From the NCBI RefSeq assembly GCF_000414115.1, contig NZ_AOPZ01000412.1:1-64000 (forward strand): a DNA stretch of 64,000 bases, in the 5' to 3' direction. This document shows positions 43,470-51,398 of this stretch, piece by piece. Below the pieces are notes generated by a model, which was not told the DNA's origin, ran no database searches, and saw only the letters and a list, made by a program, of their open reading frames with translations. The DNA is from Streptomyces aurantiacus JA 4570 (lineage in GTDB: Bacteria > Actinomycetota > Actinomycetes > Streptomycetales > Streptomycetaceae). Positions within the stretch are counted from its first letter, which is position 1. Each line of letters begins with the position of its first letter. The translations under genes were made by a program, and so were the position numbers.

Positions 43470-44201
43470 TCAGAGAATTCCCGCCTGGCGTGCGGCGGTC
43501 ATCCAGTCGGGGAACTCGGACAACAGCCGGTCGTACAACTCCGGGTCCGGGACCGTACTGATGTCGTCCACCGCGAAGAAGCCGACATTGTCGACGCGGC
43601 GGCCCGGCAGCGTGTCGAACCGCTCCAGGACTCCGTAGTTGGACTGCCCCAGGCCCACGAACTGCCAGAAGATCGGCTCCTCCACCGCGTCCCTGAGCTC
43701 CCGCTCGATCTCCGTGTTGCGGTAGACACCGCCGTCCGAGAAGAACAGCACCAGCGTGGGGGCCGCGGTCGGGTTCTCCCGTACGTACGCCCGGACCTGG
43801 GCGATCACCTTCTGTTCCTCGTTCTGGATGCCCACCGACCGCATGTCGATCTGATCGTCCCGTAGGCCCTTCTTCCGCTTGCCGGGACGGTAGAAGAGGC
43901 CCACCTCACCGACCCGGACGTGCAGCCGCAGCCAGTCGGGCAGGTCGCCGATGGTCAGATCGGGCAGCCGGGCCGGATGCGAGGCGAACGTCCACGCCTG
44001 CATCTCGCCGTCGTCGTCCAACTGCGCGGCCACGGCGGCCATGCGCTCCACCACATCGGCCACGATGCCCTTCGAGTACAGGAACGACATGGACCCGGAG
44101 GCGTCGAGTACGAGGATGACGCGCGCCGTGACCCCCTCCGCGCCATGCTTGCGCAGGCTGACCGCCACCTGCTCCTTGCGCAGCGACAGTCGCTTGCGCA
44201 T
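43470..44201 (-). CDS. VWA (TerF-like) domain half of the split TerD-VWA gene
   Basis: About 243 aa if translated from the in-frame ATG at 44201 (MRKRLSLRKEQVAVSL). The same frame stays open up to the duplication at 44340. The VWA domain has an intact MIDAS start, VILVLDASGSMSF, then TFASHPARLPDLTIGD, PTLVLFFSDGG and EEPIFWQFVGLGQSNYG, as in TerF and tellurite-resistance VWA proteins. There is no ribosome site close to 44201, so without the TerD start this half is probably poorly translated. It was evidently the C-terminus of the TerD-VWA protein. Confidence 0.75.
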   Translation of the reverse strand: MRKRLSLRKEQVAVSLRKHGAEGVTARVILVLDASGSMSFLYSKGIVADVVERMAAVAAQLDDDGEMQAWTFASHPARLPDLTIGDLPDWLRLHVRVGEVGLFYRPGKRKKGLRDDQIDMRSVGIQNEEQKVIAQVRAYVRENPTAAPTLVLFFSDGGVYRNTEIERELRDAVEEPIFWQFVGLGQSNYGVLERFDTLPGRRVDNVGFFAVDDISTVPDPELYDRLLSEFPDWMTAARQAGIL

Positions 44202-44230
44202 GTCCACGGGGAGCTGGTCCTCGCCCTTGA

Positions 44231-44974
44231 TCAGGCGGGGGCCGGGGGGTGGGGCGGGGGCGGCGGGTGCGGCTGGTGCTGCGGGCCCGGTGGGCGCGGC
44301 GGGCGGTCGTGCGGCGGCCGGGGCGGTCGTGCGGCGGCCGGAGCCGCAGGGGGCGCCGGAGCCGCGGGGGTTGCTGGAGCCGCAGGGGTTGCTGGAGCCG
44401 CCGGAGCCGCCGGAGCGTCGTCCACCGTGATCCCGAAGTCCGTGGCCAGTCCGGCGAGTCCGGAAGCGTATCCCTGCCCCACCGCGCGGAACTTCCACTG
44501 CCCGCCACGCAGATACAACTCGCCGCCTATGAACGCCGTCTCCGTCGACGCGGTCATGTCGAAACGCGCGAGCTCGGCCTGTGTCCCCGCGTCCAGCAGC
44601 CGCAGCGTGAGCCCGGCCATCTGCCCGAACGTGCCGCCGTCGGCCGAGGCGCACAGCAACACCCGCTCGACCGCGGGCTCCAGCGCGTGCAGCTCCACCT
44701 CGACCGTGTCCGTCGTGACCCCGGCGGCACTCTGTTTGCCCAGGTGCCGCACGGTGTCGGAGGTGTGCCGCGGCTGGTTGTAGAAGACGAAGTCCGGGTG
44801 GTTGTAGAAGACGAAGTCGCCGTCGTCACGCACGCGTCCGGCCGCGGTGAGCAGCAACGCCGAGGCATCCGCGGCGGGCACGCCCGGCCCCTCGGACCAG
44901 GCGAGCTCGGCACGTACCGCGGAAGAGCCGACGGGGATGTTGGCACCCTTGCTCAGGGAACTACTGGCTGTCAT
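44231..44974 (-). CDS. TerD domain half of the split gene (runs out of frame at its end)
   Basis: 247 aa. Residues 1-185 are a TerD domain (MTASSSLSKGANIPV, DDGDFVFYNHPDFVFYNQPRHTSDTVRHLGK, LYLRGGQWKFRAVGQGYASGLAGLATDFGI), a Ca-binding fold of the tellurite/stress Ter system. The Asp/Asn-rich ligand segment carries an in-frame 8-residue duplication (DFVFYNHP/DFVFYNQP). After the 20-bp duplication at 44301-44340 the frame reads His/Pro-rich shadow (GPQHQPHPPPPPHPPAPA) and stops at 44231. The ATG at 44974 is the natural start. Confidence 0.8.
   Translation of the reverse strand: MTASSSLSKGANIPVGSSAVRAELAWSEGPGVPAADASALLLTAAGRVRDDGDFVFYNHPDFVFYNQPRHTSDTVRHLGKQSAAGVTTDTVEVELHALEPAVERVLLCASADGGTFGQMAGLTLRLLDAGTQAELARFDMTASTETAFIGGELYLRGGQWKFRAVGQGYASGLAGLATDFGITVDDAPAAPAAPATPAAPATPAAPAPPAAPAAARPPRPPHDRPPRPPGPQHQPHPPPPPHPPAPA
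44301..44340. repeat. Exact 20-bp tandem duplication causing a frameshift
   Basis: The unit gggcggtcgtgcggcggccg occurs twice head to tail (44301-44320 and 44321-44340) with no mismatch. 20 is not a multiple of three, so the second copy shifts the frame between the TerD and VWA halves. Nearby 18-bp units (44360-44400) keep frame. Confidence 0.95.
44775..44818. repeat. In-frame 24-bp duplication inside the TerD domain
   Basis: TGGTTGTAGAAGACGAAGTC occurs at 44775-44794 and 44799-44818, a 24-bp period. It encodes DFVFYNHP followed by DFVFYNQP, where related proteins as I recall have a single copy. Confidence 0.9.
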
Positions 44975-45095
44975 ACGGCCAGTCTGCCGAGCCCGGTGCC
45001 ACAGGACCACCGTCCAAGGCCGCCCGTTCCTTCCGCAACCGGCTGTGCCCGTACGTCCGAACAAGCTCGGGGCACAGCCGGATGGCGGGACGGAC

Positions 45096-46883
45096 TCACT
45101 CGGCCAAAGGCAGGTAGACCCGGTTTCCCGCCGCGGCGAACTCCTTGGACTTCTGCTCCATGCCCTCCTCGATCTCCGTCTGCGTCGTGCCGTGTTCACG
45201 CCGGATGTCCTGCGAGATCTTCATCGAGCAGAACTTCGGCCCGCACATCGAGCAGAAGTGGGCCGTCTTCGCGGGCTCCGCCGGCAGCGTCTCGTCGTGG
45301 AACTCCCGCGCCGTGACCGGGTCCAGGGCCAGGTTGAACTGGTCCTCCCAGCGGAACTCGAAGCGCGCGTCCGACAGCGCGTCGTCCCAGTCCTGCGCGC
45401 CCGGGTGCCCCTTGGCGAGGTCCGCCGCGTGCGCCGCGATCTTGTACGTGATGACGCCGGTCTTCACGTCGTCGCGGTTGGGCAGGCCCAGGTGCTCCTT
45501 CGGCGTCACGTAACAGAGCATCGCCGTGCCCCACCAGCCGATCATCGCGGCACCGATACCGGAGGTGATGTGGTCGTACGCGGGCGCGATGTCCGTGGTC
45601 AGCGGGCCGAGCGTGTAGAACGGCGCCTCCTCGCAGATCTCCTGCTGGAGGTCGATGTTCTCCTTGATCTTGTGCATCGGGACGTGCCCGGGGCCCTCGA
45701 TCATCGTCTGTACGTTGTGACGCTTGGCGATCTGATTGAGTTCCCCGAGCGTGTGCAACTCCGCGAACTGCGCCTCGTCATTGGCGTCCGCGATCGACCC
45801 GGGCCGCAGGCCGTCGCCGAGCGAATACGTCACGTCGTACGCCGCGAGGATCTCGCACAGCTCCTCGAAGTGCTCGTACAGGAAGCTCTCCTTGTGGTGC
45901 GCGAGGCACCACGCCGCCATGATCGAGCCACCGCGCGAGACGATGCCGGTCTTCCGGTTCGCGGTCAGCGGGACGTACGGCAGGCGCACACCCGCGTGCA
46001 CCGTCATGTAGTCCACGCCCTGCTCGGCCTGCTCGACGACCGTGTCCTTGTAGATCTCCCAGCTCAGCTCCTCGGCCTTGCCGTCGACCTTCTCCAGGGC
46101 CTGGTAGAGCGGCACCGTGCCGATCGGCACGGGGGAGTTGCGAAGGACCCACTCGCGGGTCGTGTGGATGTTCCGGCCGGTGGACAGGTCCATGACCGTG
46201 TCCGCGCCCCACTGGGTCGCCCACGTCATCTTGTCCACCTCCTCCTCGATGGAGGAGGTGACCGCGGAGTTTCCGATGTTGGCGTTGACCTTCACCAGGA
46301 ACTTCTTGCCGATGATCATCGGCTCGATCTCCGGGTGGTTCACGTTCGCGGGCAGCACGGCGCGGCCCGCCGCGATCTCGTCCCGTACGACCTCGGGCGC
46401 CATGTTCTCCCGGATGGCCACGTACTCCATCTCCGGCGTGATCTCCCCGCGCCGCGCGTACGCGAGCTGCGTCACGGCCTGGCCCGCGCGGCCCCGGCGC
46501 GGCTGGCGCGGGCGGCCGGGGAAGACCGCGTCGAGGTTCCTGAGGCCCCCGCGCGGCGAGGTGTGCTTGATGCCGTCGTCCTCGGGGCGGACCGGGCGGC
46601 CCGCGTACTCCTCGGTGTCGCCGCGGGCGATGATCCAGTTCTCCCGGAGCGGCGCGAGGCCCCTGCGGACGTCGGTGTCGATGGCGGGGTCGGTGTACGG
46701 CCCCGACGTGTCGTACAGCGTCACGGCCTTGCCGTTGGTGAGGTGCACCTGGCGGACCGGCACACGAAGGTCCGAGCGCGAGCCCTCCGGGCCCGTCACA
46801 TACGCCTTGTGCCAGCCGATGGACTTCCCGCCCTCAGCACCCTCGGTGCTGGAGGCAGGCGTGCGTGCGTCCGATGTGGTCAT
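45096..46883 (-). CDS. thiC: Phosphomethylpyrimidine synthase
   Basis: 595 aa radical SAM enzyme converting aminoimidazole ribotide to HMP phosphate for thiamine. The C-terminal CSMCGPKFC is the CxxCxxxxC Fe-S motif. The core contains MIIGKKFLVKVNANIGNSAV, TIPLYQALEK-like PIGTVPLYQALEKVDG, LSLGDGLRPGSI-like YSLGDGLRPGSIADAND and MIEGPGHVPMHKI. Full length for the actinobacterial type. It stands alone behind a TPP riboswitch ending about 8 bases before the ATG, so its translation or transcription is shut off by thiamine pyrophosphate. Confidence 0.98.
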   Translation of the reverse strand: MTTSDARTPASSTEGAEGGKSIGWHKAYVTGPEGSRSDLRVPVRQVHLTNGKAVTLYDTSGPYTDPAIDTDVRRGLAPLRENWIIARGDTEEYAGRPVRPEDDGIKHTSPRGGLRNLDAVFPGRPRQPRRGRAGQAVTQLAYARRGEITPEMEYVAIRENMAPEVVRDEIAAGRAVLPANVNHPEIEPMIIGKKFLVKVNANIGNSAVTSSIEEEVDKMTWATQWGADTVMDLSTGRNIHTTREWVLRNSPVPIGTVPLYQALEKVDGKAEELSWEIYKDTVVEQAEQGVDYMTVHAGVRLPYVPLTANRKTGIVSRGGSIMAAWCLAHHKESFLYEHFEELCEILAAYDVTYSLGDGLRPGSIADANDEAQFAELHTLGELNQIAKRHNVQTMIEGPGHVPMHKIKENIDLQQEICEEAPFYTLGPLTTDIAPAYDHITSGIGAAMIGWWGTAMLCYVTPKEHLGLPNRDDVKTGVITYKIAAHAADLAKGHPGAQDWDDALSDARFEFRWEDQFNLALDPVTAREFHDETLPAEPAKTAHFCSMCGPKFCSMKISQDIRREHGTTQTEIEEGMEQKSKEFAAAGNRVYLPLAE

Positions 46884-46890
46884 GAGACCT

Positions 46891-47022
46891 ACTCCCTACG
46901 CCGGCATTACCCGGTAACAGGTTCGGCGGTCGACGCAGCGGTTTCCGTACGGTCCGAACCGGTTCCTGCCCGTTCGTACGGAGGTCAGCGCCCTCTCAGC
47001 CCGGTGCTCCGAGCTCCCGCGA
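46891..47022 (-). promoter_or_regulatory. TPP (THI box) riboswitch
   Basis: On the - strand, reading towards thiC: GGAGCACCGGGCTGAGAGGG (pyrimidine-sensing CUGAGA arm) and then, after an unusually long P3 extension of about 60 bases, GAACCTGTTACCGGGTAATG followed by CCGGCGTAGGGAG. The second block matches the conserved ACCUG...CGGGUAAUGCCGGCG...GGGA of TPP riboswitches. The terminal GGGAG lies 8-13 bases from the thiC ATG and may be its ribosome site, suggesting translational control. Confidence 0.9.
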
Positions 47023-47101
47023 TTGCAAAGGTGCCTCCACGCTAGCGTCATATCGGGCGCGGTGAACAGAGGGCCCCGGCCGTTCTTGCGATGATCGGGC
47101 C

Positions 47102-48493
47102 GTGACCACCACACCGCCGCCCACCGGGCCCCCCACCCCGGAGCCGCACGGCCATACGCACAGCCACGGCCCTGCCGCCCCCGTGTCCCAGCACCTGCGC
47201 AAGGTCATCGCCGCCGTCCTCATCCCCTTCGCCACCGCCGTCCTCGTCGGCCTCGTGGTGCTGTGGCCCGGCGGCGCCCCGGACCACGAACGCACCGGTG
47301 TCGGCTTCGACCGGCAGACCCAGTCGGCCACCGTCGCGAAGCTGGAGAAGCTCCCCTGCAAGGACCTGAACGCCTCGCAGACCCCACCGAACGGCGACAC
47401 CTCCACCCCCGAGGGCCAGTCCGCGCAGTCCCGCGCGGAGGGCACGTGCGGGAAGGCCACGATCAAGGTCACCAGCGGCCCGGACAAGGGCCGCACCTTC
47501 ACCGAGGTCGTCCAGCCGGACTCGCCCCGGCAACTGCGCGAGGGCCAGGGCGTGGTGGTCGCCTACGAGCCCAAGGCCCCCGAGGGCCTGCAGTACTCGG
47601 TCACCGACGTGAACCGCAAGTTCCCCATGGCCCTGCTCGCCGGCATCTTCGCCCTCGCGGTCGTCGTGGTGGGCCGACTGCGCGGCGTCATGGCCCTCGT
47701 CGCCCTCGCGGTGAGCTTCCTCGTCCTGACCTTCTTCATCCTCCCGGCGATCCTCCAGGGCTCGAACCCCCTGGTCGTCGCCGTGATCGGCGCGAGCGCC
47801 ATCATGCTGTGCGCGCTCTATATGTGCCACGGCCTGACCGCGCGCACCTCCGTCGCCGTGCTCGGCACCCTGATCTCCCTCCTGCTCATCGGCCTGCTCG
47901 GCTCCCTGTTCATCGGCTGGGCCTCCCTGACCGGCAACACGGACGACAACACCGGCCTGATCCACGGTCTTTATCCCGACATCGACATGAGCGGCCTGCT
48001 GCTCGCCGGCGTCATCATCGGCTCCCTCGGCGTGCTCGACGACGTCACCGTCACCCAGACCTCCGCCGTCTGGGAACTCCACCAGGCCAACCCGACGATG
48101 GGCTGGCGCGGCCTGTACCGCGCGGGCATCCGCATCGGCCGCGACCACATCGCCTCGGTCGTCAACACCCTCGTCCTCGCCTACGCGGGCGCCGCCCTGC
48201 CCCTTCTGCTGCTCTTCTCCATCGCCCAGAGCAGCGTCGGCACCGTCGCCAACAGCGAGCTCGTGGCCGAGGAGATCGTGCGCACCCTCATCGGCTCCAT
48301 CGGCCTCGTCGCCTCCGTCCCCGTCACCACCGCGCTCGCGGCCCTGGTCGTCTCCGCCGACCGCTCCGGCCCCGCCCTCACGCCGGCACCCGCCCCTCCG
48401 GCCCCGTCGGGCCCCACGCCTCCCGCCCCCTCCGGCCGACCCGCTCCCCGCCGCCCCTCCCTGGGCGGAAAGGGCCGCCGCCGCAAGACCTGA
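47102..48493 (+). CDS. YibE/F family membrane protein
   Basis: 463 aa. A His-rich start (PHGHTHSHGPAAPVS) and first helix (VIAAVLIPFATAVLVGLVVLW) are followed by an extracytoplasmic region of about 120 aa. About seven helices form the YibE/F domain: FPMALLAGIFALAVVVVG, LGTLISLLLIGLLGSLFIGW, DIDMSGLLLAGVIIGSLGVLDDVTVTQTSAVWEL. The tail is Pro-rich. YibE/F is a putative transport or membrane-assembly family of unknown substrate. GTG start at 47102, divergent from thiC and its riboswitch, converging with ssgA. The His-rich N-terminus hints at metal binding (inference). Confidence 0.9.
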   Translation: MTTTPPPTGPPTPEPHGHTHSHGPAAPVSQHLRKVIAAVLIPFATAVLVGLVVLWPGGAPDHERTGVGFDRQTQSATVAKLEKLPCKDLNASQTPPNGDTSTPEGQSAQSRAEGTCGKATIKVTSGPDKGRTFTEVVQPDSPRQLREGQGVVVAYEPKAPEGLQYSVTDVNRKFPMALLAGIFALAVVVVGRLRGVMALVALAVSFLVLTFFILPAILQGSNPLVVAVIGASAIMLCALYMCHGLTARTSVAVLGTLISLLLIGLLGSLFIGWASLTGNTDDNTGLIHGLYPDIDMSGLLLAGVIIGSLGVLDDVTVTQTSAVWELHQANPTMGWRGLYRAGIRIGRDHIASVVNTLVLAYAGAALPLLLLFSIAQSSVGTVANSELVAEEIVRTLIGSIGLVASVPVTTALAALVVSADRSGPALTPAPAPPAPSGPTPPAPSGRPAPRRPSLGGKGRRRKT

Positions 48494-48607
48494 ACCCGCG
48501 TGGCCGTCGCCAACGCACGCCACACGTCACGCACCGCACGCCTCACGCCGATGCCATGAAATGCCCTGATCCGCCGACATCCAGGGCCCGTTGCACCCCC
48601 GGCCGGG

Positions 48608-49042
48608 TCAGCCCGCGCTCTGCTCCGCGAGAATCCGGTCCAGGGCCTCGTCGAGATGCGTCTCGAAGTCGACCAGGGTCCGCTCCTGTCCCAGCGGCAC
48701 CAGCTTGTCCGTCCGGTCGAGGAAGGCGAGCAACGGTGGAATGCCCACCCTGAACAGCGCCTGATCCTGACCCACTTGCAGCCGGATCAGCGCCTCGTCC
48801 AACTGCTGGGGATCCGTGGGGGCGATGCGCACATCCCCGTCCCCGCAGGCCCTGCCCACCCCGTCCACCAAGAGCTCCCGCCCGAAGGCCCAGGTCACCG
48901 GGACATCGCCGGGGAGGTGGAAGGTCAGCCGCACGGCATAGGGATCGCGCGTCTCGTACCGCAGTTCCACCGGGATGCGGAACGACAGCTCCTCCGACAC
49001 AAGGAAGCTCATCATGACCTCTGCCTGGACCGACTCTCGCAT
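48608..49042 (-). CDS. ssgA: Sporulation and cell division protein SsgA
   Basis: 144 aa SsgA-like protein, nearly the known SsgA sequence: MSFLVSEELSFRIPVELRYE, FHLPGDVPVTWAFGRELL, LFRVGIPPLLAFLDRTDKLVPLGQE. In streptomycetes SsgA marks sites of peptidoglycan remodelling and septation and helps localise SsgB and FtsZ before sporulation. The start at 49042 (MRESVQAEVMMSF) is used, as in some homologues; Met 49012 (MSFLVSEEL) is an alternative. The ssgR gene lies directly upstream in the same direction, which identifies it as ssgA rather than another SALP. Confidence 0.95.
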   Translation of the reverse strand: MRESVQAEVMMSFLVSEELSFRIPVELRYETRDPYAVRLTFHLPGDVPVTWAFGRELLVDGVGRACGDGDVRIAPTDPQQLDEALIRLQVGQDQALFRVGIPPLLAFLDRTDKLVPLGQERTLVDFETHLDEALDRILAEQSAG

Positions 49043-49143
49043 CGCCGCCTACCCCGTCACTAGCCATTTGGTGGCAGGAACCAACTCCCTGGCACTCATG
49101 GCATCTTGCTTAAAGTACACACCAGATCACAAGGAGTGAGTTT

Positions 49144-50025
49144 TCAGATGCTGATAGAGAAGGCGAGTGTCCTTAGTAGCTTTCCGATCTCCTCCTGCAA
49201 CAGGCGCGTCGCGGGCAGCAATCGGTCCGCCTGGGAGGAGGGAACGGAGATGGCCATCGTGGCCGCAGTGCTGCCCACGGTGATGGGAATGGCCGCGCAG
49301 ACCGTCCCGAGTGCGTACTCCTGATACTCCACCACCGGCGTCATTCGGCCCAGTTTGTCCAGCCGCCGCAGCAGTGCCCGATCGTCACGCACCGTGTTCG
49401 GCGTGAGGGAGCGCACCGGGTGGCGGTCCAGGTGGTCCCGCCGCGCCTCGTCGTCGAGTTGGGCGAGCAGGCACTGACCGATCGCGTGGGCATGACCGGT
49501 CTCGCGGAAGTCGGCCCACTCCTCGACGGCCGGATTACCGGCGGTGTCGGCGATGGCCACGATCTCGATCTCGCCGTCCCGGTAGATGGCGAAGTACACC
49601 GGAACGCCGATGACATCGCGCCAGTGCGCCAGAGTTTCACCGATCATGAGGCGACGGTGTTGCTCCGCCGCTCCCGTACTCAGCCGCTCGGCCGCCTCGC
49701 CGAGCACGAACACCCCTTTCTCCCGGCGCAGATAGCCTTCGTGGTTCAGCGTCCGCAGCAGGTGGTACGCCGTCGGGAGCGCGAGGCCCGCCTCGCGGGC
49801 CAGCTGCTTCGCGGGGGCACCGGCCGGGTGCGAGGCGGCCGCCTCGAGCAGGCGCATCGCCCGTTGCACGGAGCCGATGAGGGTGGGGCCGACAGGTGCG
49901 GGGCCGTCGGGCGTGTGGCCAACGCCCGCCGAGGGGGCGCCGGTTGACGGGCCCTCGCCCGAAGGTGCCTCGCTCGGGGGGACGGTGGGCTGGACGTCAG
50001 CGGGGGCGTCGTCAACCGAGGCCAT
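49144..50025 (-). CDS. ssgR: IclR-family regulator SsgR
   Basis: 293 aa. A Pro/Ser-rich N-terminal 45 residues precede an IclR winged helix (GSVQRAMRLLEAAASHPAGAPAKQLAREAGLALPTAYHLLRTLNHEGYLRR) and an IclR effector domain (ETLAHWRDVIGVPVYFAIYRDGEIEIVAIADT, GHAHAIGQCLLAQ, EYALGTVCAAIPI). In S. coelicolor SsgR activates ssgA and is required for its transcription. The 101-bp gap to ssgA should contain the SsgR-dependent promoter. The adjacency is conserved in the genus. Confidence 0.94.
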   Translation of the reverse strand: MASVDDAPADVQPTVPPSEAPSGEGPSTGAPSAGVGHTPDGPAPVGPTLIGSVQRAMRLLEAAASHPAGAPAKQLAREAGLALPTAYHLLRTLNHEGYLRREKGVFVLGEAAERLSTGAAEQHRRLMIGETLAHWRDVIGVPVYFAIYRDGEIEIVAIADTAGNPAVEEWADFRETGHAHAIGQCLLAQLDDEARRDHLDRHPVRSLTPNTVRDDRALLRRLDKLGRMTPVVEYQEYALGTVCAAIPITVGSTAATMAISVPSSQADRLLPATRLLQEEIGKLLRTLAFSISI

Positions 50026-50199
50026 GGGTCACTCCCGAAGCACATGGTGGTCCATCCGCGCCCGGAGGCCACGGGTGGGGCAGTGGGCCCGCCGGCGGGG
50101 AATCCCCCGCGTCGGTTTTCGGACTCTAACCCTTGGCCACCGGTGCCATGCGCCCTGGGCGGAAACTTCCCCCTGGGGAGGGAACCCTTGCTTCCGCTC

Positions 50200-50415
50200 T
50201 CACCAGTCGCTACGTGACGAGGACGAGCCGGATATGAACTTCCGTACGACGTAGACCAGTCCGCCGATCAAGGCCACGAAGAGGAGCAGCTTGAAGAGCA
50301 GGCCGAAGACGAAGCCGATCACGCTCGCTATCAGGCCGCCGAAGACGACCAGGGCGACGACCGGCACCGCGATCCACTTCACCCACCACGGCATACCCGC
50401 GAAGATCTCTCGCAT
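50200..50415 (-). CDS. Small two-helix membrane protein (DUF5326-like)
   Basis: 71 aa. MREIFAGMPWWVKWIAVPVVALVVFGGLIASVIGFVFGLLFKLLLF shows two hydrophobic helices, followed by VRKFISGSSSSRSDW. From memory it matches the short Streptomyces family DUF5326. The start at 50415 has a GGGCGAGGGC ribosome-site-like stretch just upstream on the - strand; a longer frame upstream is unlike protein. Function unknown. No operon partner. Confidence 0.8.
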   Translation of the reverse strand: MREIFAGMPWWVKWIAVPVVALVVFGGLIASVIGFVFGLLFKLLLFVALIGGLVYVVRKFISGSSSSRSDW

Positions 50416-50620
50416 AGCCCTCGCCCTTACCTTTCTCGCTGACTCGGGGAACTCCGCTTCCGTGCAGATTTCCCCTCTCACACATTCGATGCTAGGTCGG
50501 AAAAAGCCAGTTCGGGGCCGTGCGATCCCTTGTACTCCCCTGACTCGTCCCCTAGGGAACCCCGAGGCCGTTCACGTCGCCCACTCCGGGTGGGGCGACG
50601 GTGCGCGCCGTCGAGCCACG

Positions 50621-50938
50621 TCATCGCTCCGGCGGGGAGAAGACGACCAGGACCCGCAGATCCTCGCTGATGTGGTGGAACTTGTGGGGCACCCCGGCCG
50701 GCACGTACACGACACTGCCGCGCGCGACCTCCGTCGTCTCCATCCCCACCGTGATCGACGCACGGCCGCTGACAACCATGTACACCTCATCCTGCCGGTG
50801 CGGCTGCTGCGGATCGCTCGCGCCCGCGTCCAGCGCGTAGAGCCCGACCGACATGTTCCGCTCCCGCAGGAACTGCAGATACGCGCCGTCGTTGGCGGCC
50901 CGCTCCGCCTCCAGCTCGTCCAGTCGGAATGCCTTCAT
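50621..50938 (-). CDS. Cupin domain protein
   Basis: 105 aa single-domain cupin. Metal-site motif 1 is PQQPHRQDEVYMVVSGRASITV (a His but only one in the canonical HxH), and motif 2 is GSVVYVPAGVPHKFHHIS with the later His. The start lies back to back with the four-TM gene at 51010, so the two are divergent and share a 71-bp promoter region. Such small cupins include isomerases, dioxygenases and sensors; the function cannot be chosen. Confidence 0.88.
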   Translation of the reverse strand: MKAFRLDELEAERAANDGAYLQFLRERNMSVGLYALDAGASDPQQPHRQDEVYMVVSGRASITVGMETTEVARGSVVYVPAGVPHKFHHISEDLRVLVVFSPPER

Positions 50939-51009
50939 CGCTCGTGTACGCCCCTTGCCCCAGGTCGTGGACCGACCACTGTTTCCTCACGTCTGCCACG
51001 ATCAGACAC

Positions 51010-51390
51010 ATGAAGAATTTCGTAGTCAAGACGATCGCCAACGCAGTGGCCCTGGCTGTCGCCGTGTGGCTGCTTGACAAGATCACGCTCACCGGCGACG
51101 GCACGGGCGAGAAGACCCTCACGCTACTCGTGGTCGCTCTGCTCTTCGGTCTGGTGAACTTCCTGGTCAAGCCCGTAGTGCAGGTCCTGACGTTCCCCTT
51201 GTTCATCCTGACGCTCGGCCTGATCACCTTGGTGGTCAACGCCCTGATGCTGCTGCTCACATCCTGGCTGGCGGACAAACTGGACGTCAGCTTCCATGTC
51301 GAGGGGTTCTGGACCGCCGTACTGGGCGGCCTGATCATCTCGATCGTGTCCTGGGCGCTGAACGTCGCCCTCCCCGACCACAAGGACTGA
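51010..51390 (+). CDS. Four-TM 'phage holin family' (PF04020-like) membrane protein
   Basis: 126 aa with four helices: IANAVALAVAVWLLDKITL, LTLLVVALLFGLVNFLVKPVVQVLTFPLFILTLGLITLVVNALMLLL and FWTAVLGGLIISIVSWALNVAL. The VNFLVKPVVQVLTFP segment is the family signature. Despite the name the family is chromosomal and unrelated to prophage here: no phage gene is near. ATG 51010 (MKNFVVKTIAN). 8 bp before ptpA, same direction, probably one transcript. Function unknown. Confidence 0.9.
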   Translation: MKNFVVKTIANAVALAVAVWLLDKITLTGDGTGEKTLTLLVVALLFGLVNFLVKPVVQVLTFPLFILTLGLITLVVNALMLLLTSWLADKLDVSFHVEGFWTAVLGGLIISIVSWALNVALPDHKD

Positions 51391-51398
51391 CCTCATCC

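Larger units (their letters stand above)
43470..44974 (-). pseudogene. TerD-VWA gene split by a 20-bp tandem duplication (whole locus)
   Basis: The locus encodes an N-terminal TerD domain and a C-terminal von Willebrand A domain joined by an Ala/Pro linker, but in two different frames. The 20-bp unit 44301-44320 is repeated exactly at 44321-44340. Deleting one unit shifts the TerD frame onto the VWA frame and gives one 494-residue protein with no stop, reading through PAPPAAPAAARPP into AAPTGPAAPAAP. The locus is therefore either recently inactivated or switchable by slippage. Sequencing or assembly error must be excluded. Confidence 0.8.

Noticed and set aside
44301..44340. Programmed ribosomal frameshift between the TerD and VWA halves
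   Set aside because: No slippery heptamer and downstream structure of a known type was seen; the exact tandem duplication explains the frame change fully.
51010..51390. Prophage, because of a 'phage holin family' protein
   Set aside because: The family is a chromosomal four-TM family; no endolysin, integrase, structural genes or attachment sites are nearby.
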